Shown here piece by piece: positions 38,022 to 52,000 of a stretch of DNA of 64,000 nt (position 1 is its first letter; every line of letters starts with the position of its first letter). The stretch is from Apis mellifera (Eukaryota > Arthropoda > Insecta > Hymenoptera > Apidae): positions 7,274,963 through 7,338,962 of the forward strand of contig NC_037643.1 of NCBI RefSeq assembly GCF_003254395.2, given 5' to 3'. The notes beneath the pieces are model-generated. The model did no database searches, was not told the DNA's origin, and was given only the letters and a program-made list of their open reading frames with translations. The position numbers were made by a program, and so were the translations under genes.

Positions 38022-38315
38022 TAATAATCATTAATGGAAGAAAAATGAGGGGGAAAGAAAAAGAAAGTAAAATAGAGGATATACAATCAATAGAGGAAGA
38101 AAGACAGAATAATAAATCTGTTTCTTTCCCCCACATATATCATAGTCGTTCCGATATTGGAGAGAAATATACATATTTCTTCTTCTTCCATTTATAATCA
38201 TTTATTATATATCGAGTTAAATCATTTTCCTCCTGTCGATAATGTTCCACGCAGTCATTCATCGCACTTGCCAACAATATTTAAATATTTTTTTTTTTAT
38301 CCAGTTTTTTGCCTT

Positions 38316-38317
<2 letters not shown>

Positions 38318-38363
<46 letters not shown>
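38318..38363. repeat. (TA)n microsatellite
   Basis: About 23 TA units. Confidence 0.9.
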
Positions 38364-38365
<2 letters not shown>

Positions 38366-40035
38366 TAATGATTGCAAATATAACTATATAATGAATACAT
38401 GAGCCTTTGTCAGGGGAAGCAATGCAGTGTCGTCAATAAAAGAGTTGCGTATTATACATATATCTATCAAGGATGATCCATTCTATGGGATCGTTTAATC
38501 ATTTTATGTTGTGTACTTGTATTTGCGCATATATATGTAATTCTTTTTCTATTTTCACTTATCGTTCGCTTATTCGTCAAATTTCTTTAAATATAAAGAA
38601 AAAAGAAAAAAAGGGAAAAGAGAAAACAACAAGTTTCGTTTTCTTTTTTATATCGTTGTCGTTCCATTTCCCCTGTTCCTTTCATTTTTCAAAAATAATG
38701 AAAAGAAAATGCTCAAAATCATTAAAAGACAATATTGGCCTCGATCGGTAAAGGTGATAGCAACTAAGAGGACAATGAAAAATCTCAAGCTGCCTTCTAT
38801 ACATTTTAAGTCATCACGTTTTATAAATCAATTGAATCATTCGACCATGTGAAGTAATATATATTTAATAAACACTTAGAGAATGTAACTTTCTCTGATA
38901 GTATGCAATAATTTTTGTATTTCTTGATAATCGCATTGAAATACCAACCTCGTAATCGTTCCAAAAGGCATCCATTGTCGTTTTTTATTATTAGAACCAA
39001 TGAAAACAATTTCGATACATTATTCATGATGAGTACGAGATTAGTCTCTATTTCTTTATTATTATTATTTTTTTTTATATTTTCTATTTTTTTTTTTTTT
39101 TTTTTATATATATATATATTTTTTTTTCTTTACAAACTAGCCCTTAGTTTGATATGGGTAATAGAAATCATGTTTCTTCGTTCTCCTTTATTCTAATTTT
39201 CTTCACCGTCCAAAGTAACGTTCATGGGTGATTTTTAATGAGTATATTTTATACTTCTCTCTTTTTCGCGTATCACGAAGTTTCCTTTCTTACATTTAAT
39301 TCGATTTTGTCCCTTGCTCGAGCATCTCCATGGATAATAGGATTTTATAATTGAACAAGTTTCTCAATAACCTCAATGTGACGGATAAAAAGGATGATTG
39401 AACGAAAAAAGTGTCATTTAATTCTAAGATTGTGTAATTAATCGATATCTATATTACTAATAATACGTACTATTGGTAATACAAAATAAATATTCGTCCA
39501 ATTTATTTTGTTTCAGTCAATTTGGAAATATTATGATGTGTTCGAGCAAAGTTTAAAAATTACCCAATATCTATGTATATTTCTAAGGCTAAGGCTTCCT
39601 GTACAAAATGATGTCACATGCTTAGATCATCAAGATTAATGAATGTTATGTATATACAAAATATTACAACTTCTTCATGTCTTAACCTCTCGAATGTTTA
39701 AACGTTATTTTTTTTTGCTACAGATACATGCATACATATATGTTAACCCAAATTCTATGATAGGTTATGCAACAATATGTATCCTTCGTATTGTATATTT
39801 GCAAAAATCAATTTACATATATCGAAACGTTAGCTCATCGGATGCATCATAATAATTAACTAAAACTTAAATTTTAGCGATTAATGTTTACGATTAATTT
39901 CGATGTACATGGAAAGATTTGAAAGATCTTTCCTTATCGATAATACTCAAATTATAAACATTTCTTGCAATTGTGAAATGTATATATTTATTATGCGAAT
40001 CGTAAAAGCGTAGTACCGTATCGCTTAACGTAAAA

Positions 40036-40075
40036 ACAATGACGAACGAACAATTCGCGCGTTTTACGTCATTGT
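40036..40075. promoter_or_regulatory. Inverted pair of CRE half-sites
   Basis: ACAATGACG at 40036-40044 and its exact reverse complement CGTCATTGT at 40067-40075 flank a 22-base spacer containing CGCGCG. Each arm contains a CREB/ATF half-site. It sits in non-coding sequence far from any known start. Confidence 0.35.
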
Positions 40076-43000
40076 GTCGAAGAAGTTAACATTTCGATTA
40101 ATCGTGTCAGACAATATGGAATCAACGAAAGGAAAAAAAGTGATCACGGGATCCCATTCTATCATATTGTAAATATAGGTTTCCAATTGATGAGATATTT
40201 CTTCATCGAATCTCTATCGAACGAAATCTTTATGCAATCTATGTTATTACAAAGATTCTAACATCACAGTCAAAAAATATAGTACTATGCGATAAACAAA
40301 TGTGTTATATCGCTCGTCAGGTAACTCATTCGTCAATAAAGATCTACTATAATAAGCAAGGAAGAAAATGATCATAGCAATATTTCCAGGCCTAAATTAT
40401 GCCCGTTTTGTTGTCCAATAACTTGTCACGATTATCCTTTCTCTTCCCTTCCCTCTATATCTTATCACATACGACAAACGATTTATGTTGCAACAATAAA
40501 TGAATCTAATTTGAAGCATTCCTCTCTCATAAGAAACACTGGAAAATTTCTTCGTTGTTGGTAATATCTTTGAAAGCATTCATCGTAAGAATTCGAAATC
40601 GCATTTCGACGAGAAACTCCAATATCATATTGCAATGAAATGGAAGTATTAGTACATTCACACATTATGTGTCACGCGAAAAAGAAAGAACACGATTGGA
40701 AATTACTTTTTGTTGGCAATTATGATTTGCGCATGTACGAAATGCAGTACCGAACTAGTCACGCGATCTATACATCGTTTAATTAACTACTTAATGCACT
40801 TCATTTGGATTGATATGATTTTACGTATCGCATATTTTCCAACTTAATTGATTGATTCGTTAAAAACAAACGGAAATGAAACTTCCTTTATTCGAAAGCG
40901 TAATTTTCTTTGGATATTTTATGGAAATCGTAAATGAAATTGGAAAGTTTACTATAAGATTGGTATACCAGAATATACTGTTTTGTCAAGACACGAGATC
41001 TTTTTATACATGTGTTATAACGATCATAAAATGATGGATAGTGTAATTAAAAACCGGATTTTGTGTAATCAGATAACCAGTAATATAATATATTTCCTTC
41101 TTATAATTGCAATCTTTAATAATAAGTTTGTTGATATTAAATCATATTAATTAATTGATTATTATTTAAGATTAAATCAGATACTTGAAAATAAAACAAA
41201 ACACATAAAGTAAAATTTAAAAAAATGTTAAAAGATAAACAACTATATCTATGATTGTAACTAAATTATAAATTTTTAATAATTATTCTAATAATTAAAA
41301 ATATTGCAAAAGCTCTATTATTTCATGTTATAACATATCATCTAACAAAAATATTTATCTTTATTTCATTGATATCGGTGATTTAAATTTTATCTAATAT
41401 ATTGCATGATTATTTTTAGCATATGATTTAAAAATATAGCCAACGTGAGTCATTTTAATTACGAATTTAGATTTAAAATATTAAAATATTTTAATAAACA
41501 ATTCTGTTGATGAATATTTCAAATGATTGTGTCAAAATTCGTTAAAAAAAACTCAATTTTTTTTCCAAAAAGAAATAAATAAAAGGAAACAAATTTACTT
41601 TCGATTCAAGTGTCGAAATAAAAAATTTTTGAATTAAATATTGATCTAAATTTTCAATGGTCTTTGATAAAAATCTGTTACATTTAATATTCTATTCAAT
41701 GACTTCTGAAAAAATATTTTCAGAACACACGTCGAAAAATATGATTAACAAATCACAAGATAAAATTTTGTATATTATATAACCTATAGAGAATTTTTTG
41801 TAATTCGTTTCTCATGTTTATAAAGGTAGTATCCTACAAATCATTTTGATTTTTTTTTTCTTAAATCGTTCTCCTCGCTTAGCCACGTGATGGAACTATA
41901 TTCATGCAACATTATATAACGAGAAATTTTTCTGTTATGTCAGGACGGCCGAAAGAGGCAGTGGAGACAGGGATGGACGATAAAACTAAAATAATCTATT
42001 GCTACTCTTTGTAATAATTTGAAGATTTGATTAATTGGAGATTTGATTATCGAAATTACCAGGATTATCGGGAAAAAACTGATGATGACAATAAATAATT
42101 AGAAAAAAAATCTGAAAAAAGTAGTCAATTATTGAGAATATATTTTTATATATGAATGTTTAAGCTTTTTAATCTTTGTCCTATTAAATTTTTTATTTTT
42201 TTTTTTAAACTTTAGAGAAATTGTGCAAATATTTTTGTTATAATTTCATCTATTTTTAATAAGAGATTTTTTATTATATTCATTTTACAGTACATCTTAA
42301 CTAGCATTTGACACATAAATCTAGAAAATAATAAATTTAATTTATTTTTAACAAAAATGAAAATTTTTAGAAACATTCACAGATGTTGAAAAGTTTTTCA
42401 ATTTTGCTCAAGCTCAGTTATAACGAGGAATTTTCTACCAATAAGAACACTAAGAATACTAAGTTTGAAGCGAAAGACTTTGCGAAAAGAATGATCGAAG
42501 AAATCTCGTTTCGAAGAATGTCCAAAGCGTCGACAAATTGATAGAACTCGGCTCGACTCGGCTTCACGATTATTACATGATTAACGATATACACATTTAG
42601 AAAGAGAAAGGGGGACCGTGAAAAAAAAAATAATAATAAAAAAATCGATACCGATAAAACACAAAAATGAAAAGTCTAACAACTTAAATTTTAATTTTAT
42701 CTAAAAAGCGCGGCACATCATCTCACTTTTTTTTTTTTTTTTCACTTTTTACACAACTTCCTCAACTAAGACACGAAAGTTCACTTTTTAAAAATTTATC
42801 TAAGTGTATGTCATTTCGATAATGATACGTTTTCTCCAACGAACAAGGAGGAAATGAGGAGTAAGGAAAGGGAGACAGTTTCTTCACAAATGATGCTTTT
42901 TTTCTAAAATTCTCGTTAATACACGTTTCTTAATAAGTTCCTTCTTCAGATATGAAGAGAAAAGAAAAATATTTCTGAAAATTTTCCTCTCTTGCCAGTG

Positions 43001-43202
43001 TTCACACGTATTAATATCGTAAGAAATAATGCACATGGAATTACGCTAAATATATTGTATATATATATATTTTTATAATATATATGTATATATGTATAGT
43101 CATTATACTCTTGCTTCGCTAAAATTGGCACTTGGATTTTCTGCTTTTTTTTTCTTTTATTCTTAAGCTTTGAAAAAATTAAAAAAAAAATTTTTAAAAA
43201 GA

Positions 43203-43208
<6 letters not shown>

Positions 43209-43246
<38 letters not shown>
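43209..43246. repeat. (AG)n microsatellite
   Basis: About 19 uninterrupted AG units. Confidence 0.9.
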
Positions 43247-43248
<2 letters not shown>

Positions 43249-44563
43249 AAAGATTGAAACAGACATAATAATTAATAGAATTTACTCGTCGAAAATTTTG
43301 ATTCGCGAAAAAACTCTGATACTGTTCTTTCTTTACTTGATGATAAGACACTACGTATATATACGTACACGTGTATATATATCTGAAAATCGATGATAAA
43401 GTATGAATCATATTTCGAAATCTTCCGTCGATTCAATGACTTGAACATGATTATTTCGTCATTCAAAGATTTCTCTTTTGAGAAATGGACTGAGAAGATA
43501 AATATATTATTTTTTTTTCTTTTTTTTTTTGCTAAATTCGTGTACAAAAACAAATAAATAGGGAAACGTGATAATGAAAAAAGAACGATTGATATAAAGG
43601 AATGAAAAGAAGATTATTCTTTCAGAGAATGAATGAAACATAATTCAGAAGAAAAGTTTTTTTAAAAATTGATAAAAAAAAAAGCTGGCAATATCGAAAA
43701 ATAAGATTTTAAGAAACAAAAAATTTAAAAAAGGATAAAAAATAAAAAAAAGTGTAAACAAGAGACTGATCTAAACATCTTGGAATTTTGATTGATCTCT
43801 AAATTGATCACGCGATCTTCGATTTTGAATATACTCGACGATAACAAAACGTGTGCTTATAAATTGACACATGATTGATACATGTGTTTGTAATTTCGAT
43901 CATTCAAATAAATTCGATATCGAAAGTTTTTTGAGAAATCAAATCTGTACAACGATACAATAAAGTAATAAGGAAAAAAAAAAAAAAAAAAGTAGAAGGC
44001 GATAGAAATGAAATTGTTTTCGTTTTTAACAACGGAATAACAACGAAATTGATAATATACAGATGAACAAACTTAATCATTACGAATTATCAAATGCATT
44101 GTTAAGAGCACTTACTTCGCTATGACGTTATTTTCTATACAGATATCATTTATTCCAAGTAGTTTTGAGCTTATATACTGAGCTTCAAATATTTATGCAA
44201 GTCTGAAAGAACTAATAATGAGATAAATTTCTAATGTACTATTCTCATCTGTTATTCTGTTCTCATTTCATGCATATTCCATTGAGTATTTGGATCCATT
44301 GAATGTATATACTCTTCACGTTCTTTGTTTTAAATGTGGCGCAATTATTGCATCGTTTACTTAAGTTGCACTTGAATTTTACGATTTTCTATAAATCGAG
44401 TGTTTTTTAATTCAGTCTCTTCAAGCATTGTTTCTGCTTCAATTCGATTATGATTTTACACTCTTGATTGGTATTATTTATATACACGTTGATTGTGACA
44501 ATAAAAAAAAATAAACATGTAAAATTTCCTAAGAAATTGTACATAAAATTAATTGAAATTAAT

Positions 44564-44564
<1 letters not shown>

Positions 44565-44602
<38 letters not shown>
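44565..44602. repeat. 38-base poly-A run
   Basis: Pure A. An AATAAA word occurs about 55 bases upstream on the + strand, as expected for a retroposed 3' end, but no parent gene was recognised in the preceding sequence. Confidence 0.85.
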
Positions 44603-44603
<1 letters not shown>

Positions 44604-46335
44604 AACGGAGAGAATATTATTTAAATAATTGATTTAAATTCTCTTTTTTCTTGGATTATTATTTTACTATTTTTTCTTTTTAAAACTTACTACTTACGTC
44701 ATAGGAATGTTATAAAAATTTAGTATATATAAATGATATATATATACTAAATAATTTCATTTGCTCTATAATCAGTGCGCGAATGATGAAAATATAAAAA
44801 TCAAAATTGGAATATTTACTAATTATATTTATTAATCTAAATACGAATATTTTACTGAACCATCGTACACCGAAGTGAATATGTATGGCACAGTATGACA
44901 ATATCAAAAGAATTTTCTGAAAACATTTTTTTCTCTCTTTTACGCGTTTTCTTTTTATTCTGCGCATTGTATAAATACCTGTTTGTATATAATTACATTC
45001 ACTATTTTTCCATAATTCTCTGGTTTGATTGTAAAAAATGGTAAAGTGTAATGAGAGTAAAAAGAAACGCATGAATTAATATTTTATAATTTTTATTATA
45101 TTTTTTTTTTTTTTTTCGTAAATGCAGGGGAGAAAGAGTGAGCAAAGATAAAATTGCCTATCAATTATATCTACAAAAAAAGGGACATAGTCCAAATTAA
45201 ATAACAATGAATGATTCCTATATCTTTTAGTTACAACTAAAAACTATTAGCATTTTTACAATTTTCATTTTATTTCCGTGAACTCACACACGATAGGTCT
45301 TATAATGGTATATATGGTATATATTTATTTATTTACTCATATAGACATATTTTTATATATATAAAAATAGGTTAAATTAATTTATCTTGAATATCTATGA
45401 ATATGGTTTTTTTTTTTTTTACATTAAGATTTGCATTTTTTAAATTCGTTGCAGTCAGTAGAAAATACTTGTCAACACTGTGCCATGCATACTTCTGTAG
45501 CGCTCAATTAATCTTTTCTTCTTAATAACAAGACCATTTAATATTTTAAAACTTTCATTACTTTGTCTTTCTCTTCTCTTTAACCCCATCAAATGCATTT
45601 ATAAATCGATGTTTCCAAATATCTATACACTTTCTTCTCATTAATGTTGTGGATAAGTATAAATATAATACATAAAAAGAGCAAATACATTGCACAGAGA
45701 GTTTTAAGAAGAGCAAACAATGAATCTGTAAAATATCTAATAACAAATTCAGAATTTTTTATATTTTTTTGCTCAAAAATTTTTCAAAAAGGATAAGAAA
45801 TAACGAATTACATCAATTATTAATTTATAAACGAATTATACTTGTTGTGTATAAGCATAATTAATATTTTAAAATGTCCTAATAAAAAATTATATTAAGG
45901 ATATGTCTTTTTAAAATATAAATTACGAGTTAAATTATAATGGTTTAAAATCCATCATATATGGAACGCTAATCATTTAATCAATATTTACTTTTTAAGA
46001 TATAATAATATATTTCAGCAAATTATAAATAATGTAAGGGATTCAGATAGAAAAAAAAAAAAAGAAAACTCAAAGCGCAAATAACGATGTACGATAAAAT
46101 TTCAGTAAAAATATAACAAGGATTTCATTTAAGGCAAGCTTAACTATCCTTTCATTATTAAAAAAGAGTTGTAATAATATTGGACGTTTTAATATTCAAT
46201 TTTAATGTTCTAACAATTTTCAAAATATATTTCTATAAACCTAAATGAATATATCAAAGAAGAAACATAAACTCATATTTAAACGAAACAGATCAAATCA
46301 AAGAATTCAATTTCTTTTAATTAAATTTTAATTAA

Positions 46336-46338
<3 letters not shown>

Positions 46339-46392
<54 letters not shown>
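46339..46392. repeat. (TA)n microsatellite
   Basis: About 27 uninterrupted TA units. Confidence 0.9.
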
Positions 46393-46394
<2 letters not shown>

Positions 46395-47279
46395 AAAAAA
46401 AATTATTATAAAATAATTTTTAAATTGAAACTATAATATTTTCGCATATTAAAACAATCACTACATGGAAGAAGAAAGTTCAAACATGTATCTTATAAGA
46501 GTGTAAAACCCTATATACCAATATTTAAATTCCTAAGATCGTCAATATCATACAAATTTCATTCACATAAATGGCGATGTTATACGCAATATATTGAATT
46601 AATACGTGCCAAATTCTCTTTCTTTATATTATTCTTTCTCGATTCCTTCACTTTCTATCACAAAGCACTCGCAATTATCTGCAAATCCTTATTGAATGTG
46701 AAACAAAAACGCGAAATAAAAAACACTCATCTCGTATACAAATATAAAAGGCAACTGCGTATCAATTTGAAAAGAGAGAAAAAAAAAAAAAAAAAAAAAA
46801 CGAAGAAATTAAAGGCAATGGCATAAAAGGACACGTTCAAAATTACTACATTTAAAATTCATCCAATATGCTTATGCATTCGATTTCAAAAATAACATAG
46901 TAAACAGATAAAAAGATATTTTAGAAACTTTAACATTGTAAACTTTCGTTACACATTCGATGGAAAACATTAGCTCGATTAACATCGTTTTTCGTTTCTT
47001 TCATTTTTCTCTAACAAAGAATTTGCATTATATCTATCTACCTAACTATTCGAACAATAATGATAGCAGTAGCATCAATAATTATATTAGTATTTATCGT
47101 CATAATAATAATATTAATTACACGAAGAAGATATTCATACGCGTAATAAATTGGCGCACACTGTACAACATATTATATACTATATATTTATCGCCGATGA
47201 CGACTATTAATAATAATTACTATATCAAACTTATTTATTTTAATATTTCGATTTTATTGTTTTACTTTTTCTTATTTCA

Positions 47280-47280
<1 letters not shown>

Positions 47281-47367
<87 letters not shown>

Positions 47368-47370
47368 TGC
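47281..47370. repeat. (TA)n microsatellite with TATG interruptions
   Basis: About 90 bases of TA units broken by GTATG and GCATG words. It gives artificial Tyr/Ile frames on both strands. Confidence 0.9.
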
Positions 47371-48026
47371 ATGTATATTTTTTTTGTATTTTTATTTTGC
47401 TGCGTATGAAATGTTTGATCATATCGATGATGGCGCTGAGCATTCTTTCTTTCAGTGACTAATAAGATTTTCGAAATCGTATAAAATGGATCTACCCTAG
47501 CATACGATATACACAACCGGAACCACTACGAGCGATCGCGTGATTTGGAAGGGGCAAGGTCCATTTTGTTTCCATTTTCCATTCTCTAACTTCAGTTCTG
47601 TTTCTTCCAAAATGAAAAACATGTAATATGCAAACTGTATTAACCGCACAGTGATTCGCTTTGTTTGTATATCACTTTATGGCAGATAAATCTAAAAAAA
47701 GTATTTAATGTATTCTCATTCTTCCTTTTTTTGTTTATTATGTTTTTTTTTCATTTTTAACTTTTTTTAAATTTTTATTTTAATTGTTGCAAGATTGATT
47801 CCCAACTTGTGCCATTTTTGCTCGATTTAAAGTAAAGATATAGTAGTGACCATATTTATGACATACAGTGCGGGCCGAGTGGTGGAGAAGAAAAAAAAAA
47901 AAAAGAGAACGAAGAAATAACAAAGAATCATTTTAGATTTGTGAAGCATAAATGGTCTCTCTCTCTTAGCAGAAAAATTAATAATTCATTTCTTTCTAAT
48001 TCTAACGAGACTCTTTGAACAAACAT

Positions 48027-48094
48027 AAAATAAAAAAAAATAAAAAAAAAAAAAAAAAGAAAAGAAAAAAAAAGAAAAAAAAGAACAAAAAGAA
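48027..48094. repeat. A-rich low-complexity tract
   Basis: Runs of A separated by single T or G. It lies within the presumed ELL 3' UTR, where it would read as U-rich. Confidence 0.8.
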
Positions 48095-49005
48095 AGAAAT
48101 TGGCGAGTAGCAGATCTTATTTACGATTCGCGGCAGTTTGTGGACAGTCTGTGCTAATCTTTTTCTTTCTTCCTGCCGGCAGAAAAAAGAAATATAGTCT
48201 TTTCCGGACGTGGCACATGATAAGCCCTTACTAACTTTTTGGACCCTCTTCTCGCATTCGCATTTGTATTTTTTTTTTTTTTTTTTTTGTTTGTTTGTTT
48301 GTTTAATCTAATTCTTAAACTGGACGACACACTTGGACGTGCGCACGGTAAGTAACTAATTATTATAGAGTTAATTACTGTTTTTTCAATTGTCTTCTTT
48401 CTTCATTTTTTATTCTATTATTCTTTTTTCATCCCCCTATAGGAGGGTCAGAGTTCTCGAAGAAATACGTTCCTACGTATTTCAGCTCGAGCAGTTTATG
48501 TCTAGCTCTTCGCGAATGCCCTTCTTTTTTCTCATTGTTTTCTCTCTCTCTTCGGATGGACTTTTATTTCATTCCTTTTTTTTTTTTTCTTTCATTTCCT
48601 TTTTTTCCCCCGAAATGTACCGATTGTCGTTAAAAAGCCCCTTTTTTTATCGATGTAGTTACCATTGGTCGAAGTAGCACGCAAGCGCGTCACGACGATC
48701 GCTCGCGATCACACGAAAGCGCAAGTCGAAGAGATCATCACAGTCGCGCGCACAAATCAATTATAGAAGAGAAATCTTCGACTTTCGCAATTTTTAACAA
48801 CAGCATGAAGGTTTCTTGTTTGTTGCAACCCCGGCTCAGACAGTACTTGACTTTTGTTTTCGACGACAGAACCAGGAACCATATGGACCGTTTTAGATCA
48901 GCCTTGGAACATGCCGAGAAAATGCAAATTCTGCGACAACGAAGACAGTAACGTACCGACAATTGAGAAAAGATTGAATATAAGAGGCGGCCTTTTCAGT
49001 TTGTG

Positions 49006-52000
49006 TCAGTAGTGCAAACTGTCCATCTCCTTAATTTCGTTGGTACCATTAGCATTACTGCTATTTGTCATCCCACCGCCACAGTTTTGCGTGTCGTACT
49101 CCAATACTAGCCGTTTAATGTGACTTAGCTTCTCGTGCAGATAATGAAATCGACGTTTTATCTCTTTATGTACAGGGTCCCGTTTAGTTTCGTTATAGTC
49201 GTGCAAAATTTGCCGTCTTACTTCCTATAAAATACAAATATAAAAATAATTAAAATCTTTAACAGTAGTATAATATATTATAATAATATTCTATTATCCT
49301 ATATCATTATCCTATATATTATTTAACATAAATACAGTACCTCGTACTCTTCCCAGTTCCCAGAGGCTTCTTCTTGTTTCAAACGTTCCTGAAGCTGCGT
49401 GAACCGTTTAGACACATTTGCTACTTGAGCATGCAACCGTCGATACTCTTCATAATCAGCATTAAATTCTGCTTTGTAACGTCTTCTCTGTTCTGAACTA
49501 CTTATTGTCGTGTAATACCTATAAACAATTTATTAAATACGTCATATACATACATATATATATAATAACATTTATATTTTGTTCAATGATATACAAATTC
49601 AACTTCATTGAGAAAAATAAAATTGAAATTCTGATTTCTTTATTTTTATCTCCATTATTATATATATTAATGTAAACAATAAATAGAATATTAAAATAAT
49701 CATTTGTAGTAAAATTATCTTTCTTTGATGAATATCATTGAATCATTTTATTAATTTTTAAAATGTTTACGTGAGGTAGTCCGGATATTCCGACGATTTA
49801 GGACTTTCAGGTAATTCAAGAGCACAAGACGATGTACTGACAGTGTTATCCTCGGTGGCTGTGTAATCAGGGGCGGTTAAATCATTGTAGGAGTTACCAC
49901 CTGTCCCGTTGCTTTTCTTTCTTGAGTCACGATCCCTTTCGCTTGCCCGGCTCCTGTCATTCCTGTCGCTTCTGTCTCTCCTATCAGCGAGTATTCCATT
50001 CGAACTACCACTAAAACTACTTGCACTACTACCACCGTCACTCACGACACTTGGCATAAGACGCGTCACATAATCCGTCCCAGAATTGCCGGTATCGGTA
50101 CCGATCTTGCCTGTATGATGACGATTGCCGCTCAATGAATTACTATGGGCTATACTATGAGAATTATGGCCAGTGGCCGGATTGCTAGCTGCGTTGTTTC
50201 CGGATGAACCGGTGCTCGTTATGATTCCGTCCCGATGACCAACAGTTTGGTTGATCTCTTCACTGTCACTGGTTGGTGTCAAGCACGGTAGCTTCCCAGT
50301 GCTGTAGCTGCTGCTTCGTAGCACGTCACTGTTCGCTGTTCTTTCGGGCCGATAATCGCCACGACGATCACGTTGGTGCTGTCTCTGATCCCAACCATCA
50401 ACCACACCACCGCTGTTACTACTATTGCCACCGTTAGCACTAGTACTACCAGCTCCAGAAACAACACTAACACTGTTATTACTATTACCACTACCAGCCG
50501 TCCTTCCGTTCTCTCCCGTGATCGACGATCCAGAATTTTGTTCTGACTTCTTATAATGGGATATCCGTGGTCTCTTCGTCGGCAGCCCATCATTTCCCTG
50601 ATAATACCCTGGTCGCTTATTGTTCAACAAAGATGGAGGTGGTGCTGTGATTGCAGGCGGTGAACCTGGATGAGTGGAATTCGGCGATTGTCCGCTGCCT
50701 GCAATGATTGTATCATTTATCATTTTATTTATTATAGGATCAACAGGAGGAAAAACTATTATATATTTATTTGTTAATTTGTTACTTTAATAATATAGTT
50801 ATCATTAGTTTTAAATGTTCAAGAATATCGATATAGCTGGTGAGAAATTCCTAATTATTTTTTATTAATATGAAAAATCTCAAATTCCTCTTATTGATAA
50901 AATTCAATATAAAGTGAAATTCATAGAAATGAATCACTCACCACTTGATCCACCATCACTGGAACCAGGAGGTGTAAGATTTTGAGGTTTTCTTCTTTTT
51001 AACATTGCCTTTTCCTGTTCGGTATAATAAGGCCAGTCTTCTTGCACATCATTCCAAACATATCTGTGCAAATGATACGTATTATCCCTCATAAAAGCTA
51101 CTTGCTTTAAGATTGTCGTCATGATGTTACGCTCTCGTTCTTTTAAACCCTCTAAAAAATGAAATATAAATCAAATGATTTTTTTGAAATATCTTATAAA
51201 TATATTAAAGTTCTTTATATATATGTATATATATATCTTTACCTCTATTTATACGATCATACAGTTCAGGTTTTTTATATGGCCTTAAAGCAAGAAGATG
51301 AATAAGTCTTTCTCTGCAAACAAAATAAATAATTTTTATTAATTATTTATAGTATTTATTAACTATTTATCAATAAATATAATATAACTTTCTTTAACAT
51401 TATTTCTCCCCATTAAGTATCAATAAAAATCAAAACAAAATAAACATATTATTTTTCACTAATCATAATTTTATCATTACATTATATAATGATTTTCTTT
51501 TTCTAAATTTTTTATATTTAATAAAAAAAGCGATAAAAAGACAAATAATAAAAATTTATTTTCCAATATTTCAAAATTAATTAGCCGAAGAATTATACAA
51601 TTTGTATAATTATAATTAGTTATACAAATTAGTTATATAATAATGCAAGTTACTCGACATTTAATATCTTTATGTAATACAAGCAAATATATATATATAT
51701 ATTTTGTAATTAATAACAAAAATGCAAGATATAAAAATATTTTAAGTTTGCTTATTCTGCCTGATTGGTATCTAATTTTATCAAAAGTGTGAACGATAAA
51801 ATATTACATGTTTTTCTGAACTTACTTTAATGGTCTGCGCATAATGTCAGGGATTTTTTTCTCCGGTTGGCTTCGAGCCGCTGCTGGATTAGCCGGTTTG
51901 TAAGAGGAAGACGACAGTCTAGCCTGACTTCCAGAAGTTGGAATGCTCGTTGATTCCCTATGTCTTGAATTTGATGATGATGGTATGGGTTTTCCAGTCG

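Larger units (their letters stand above)
34171..49005. other. 15-kb stretch without recognisable coding exon
   Basis: No conserved protein frame was found on either strand. Composition alternates between AT-only blocks and blocks with CpG-containing, more complex sequence (about 35050-35700, 36030-36900, 39880-40900, 48100-49000). The part adjoining 49005 is the ELL 3' UTR on the minus strand. How far this extends cannot be read. Several TA, TAA and GA microsatellites and a 38-base poly-A run lie here. Confidence 0.65.

Noticed and set aside
37802..38136. Poly-Tyr and poly-Ile frames
   Set aside because: Direct translations of the TAA microsatellite.
46960..47516. 149-codon + frame and opposing minus frames
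   Set aside because: The C-terminal part is a TA microsatellite read as Tyr/Ile and the N-terminal part is AT-rich with no conserved motif.
48738..48962. 74-codon minus-strand Cys-rich frame after the ELL stop
   Set aside because: It lies in the presumed ELL 3' UTR; the cysteines are not arranged as a zinc-finger pattern and no exon junction supports it.
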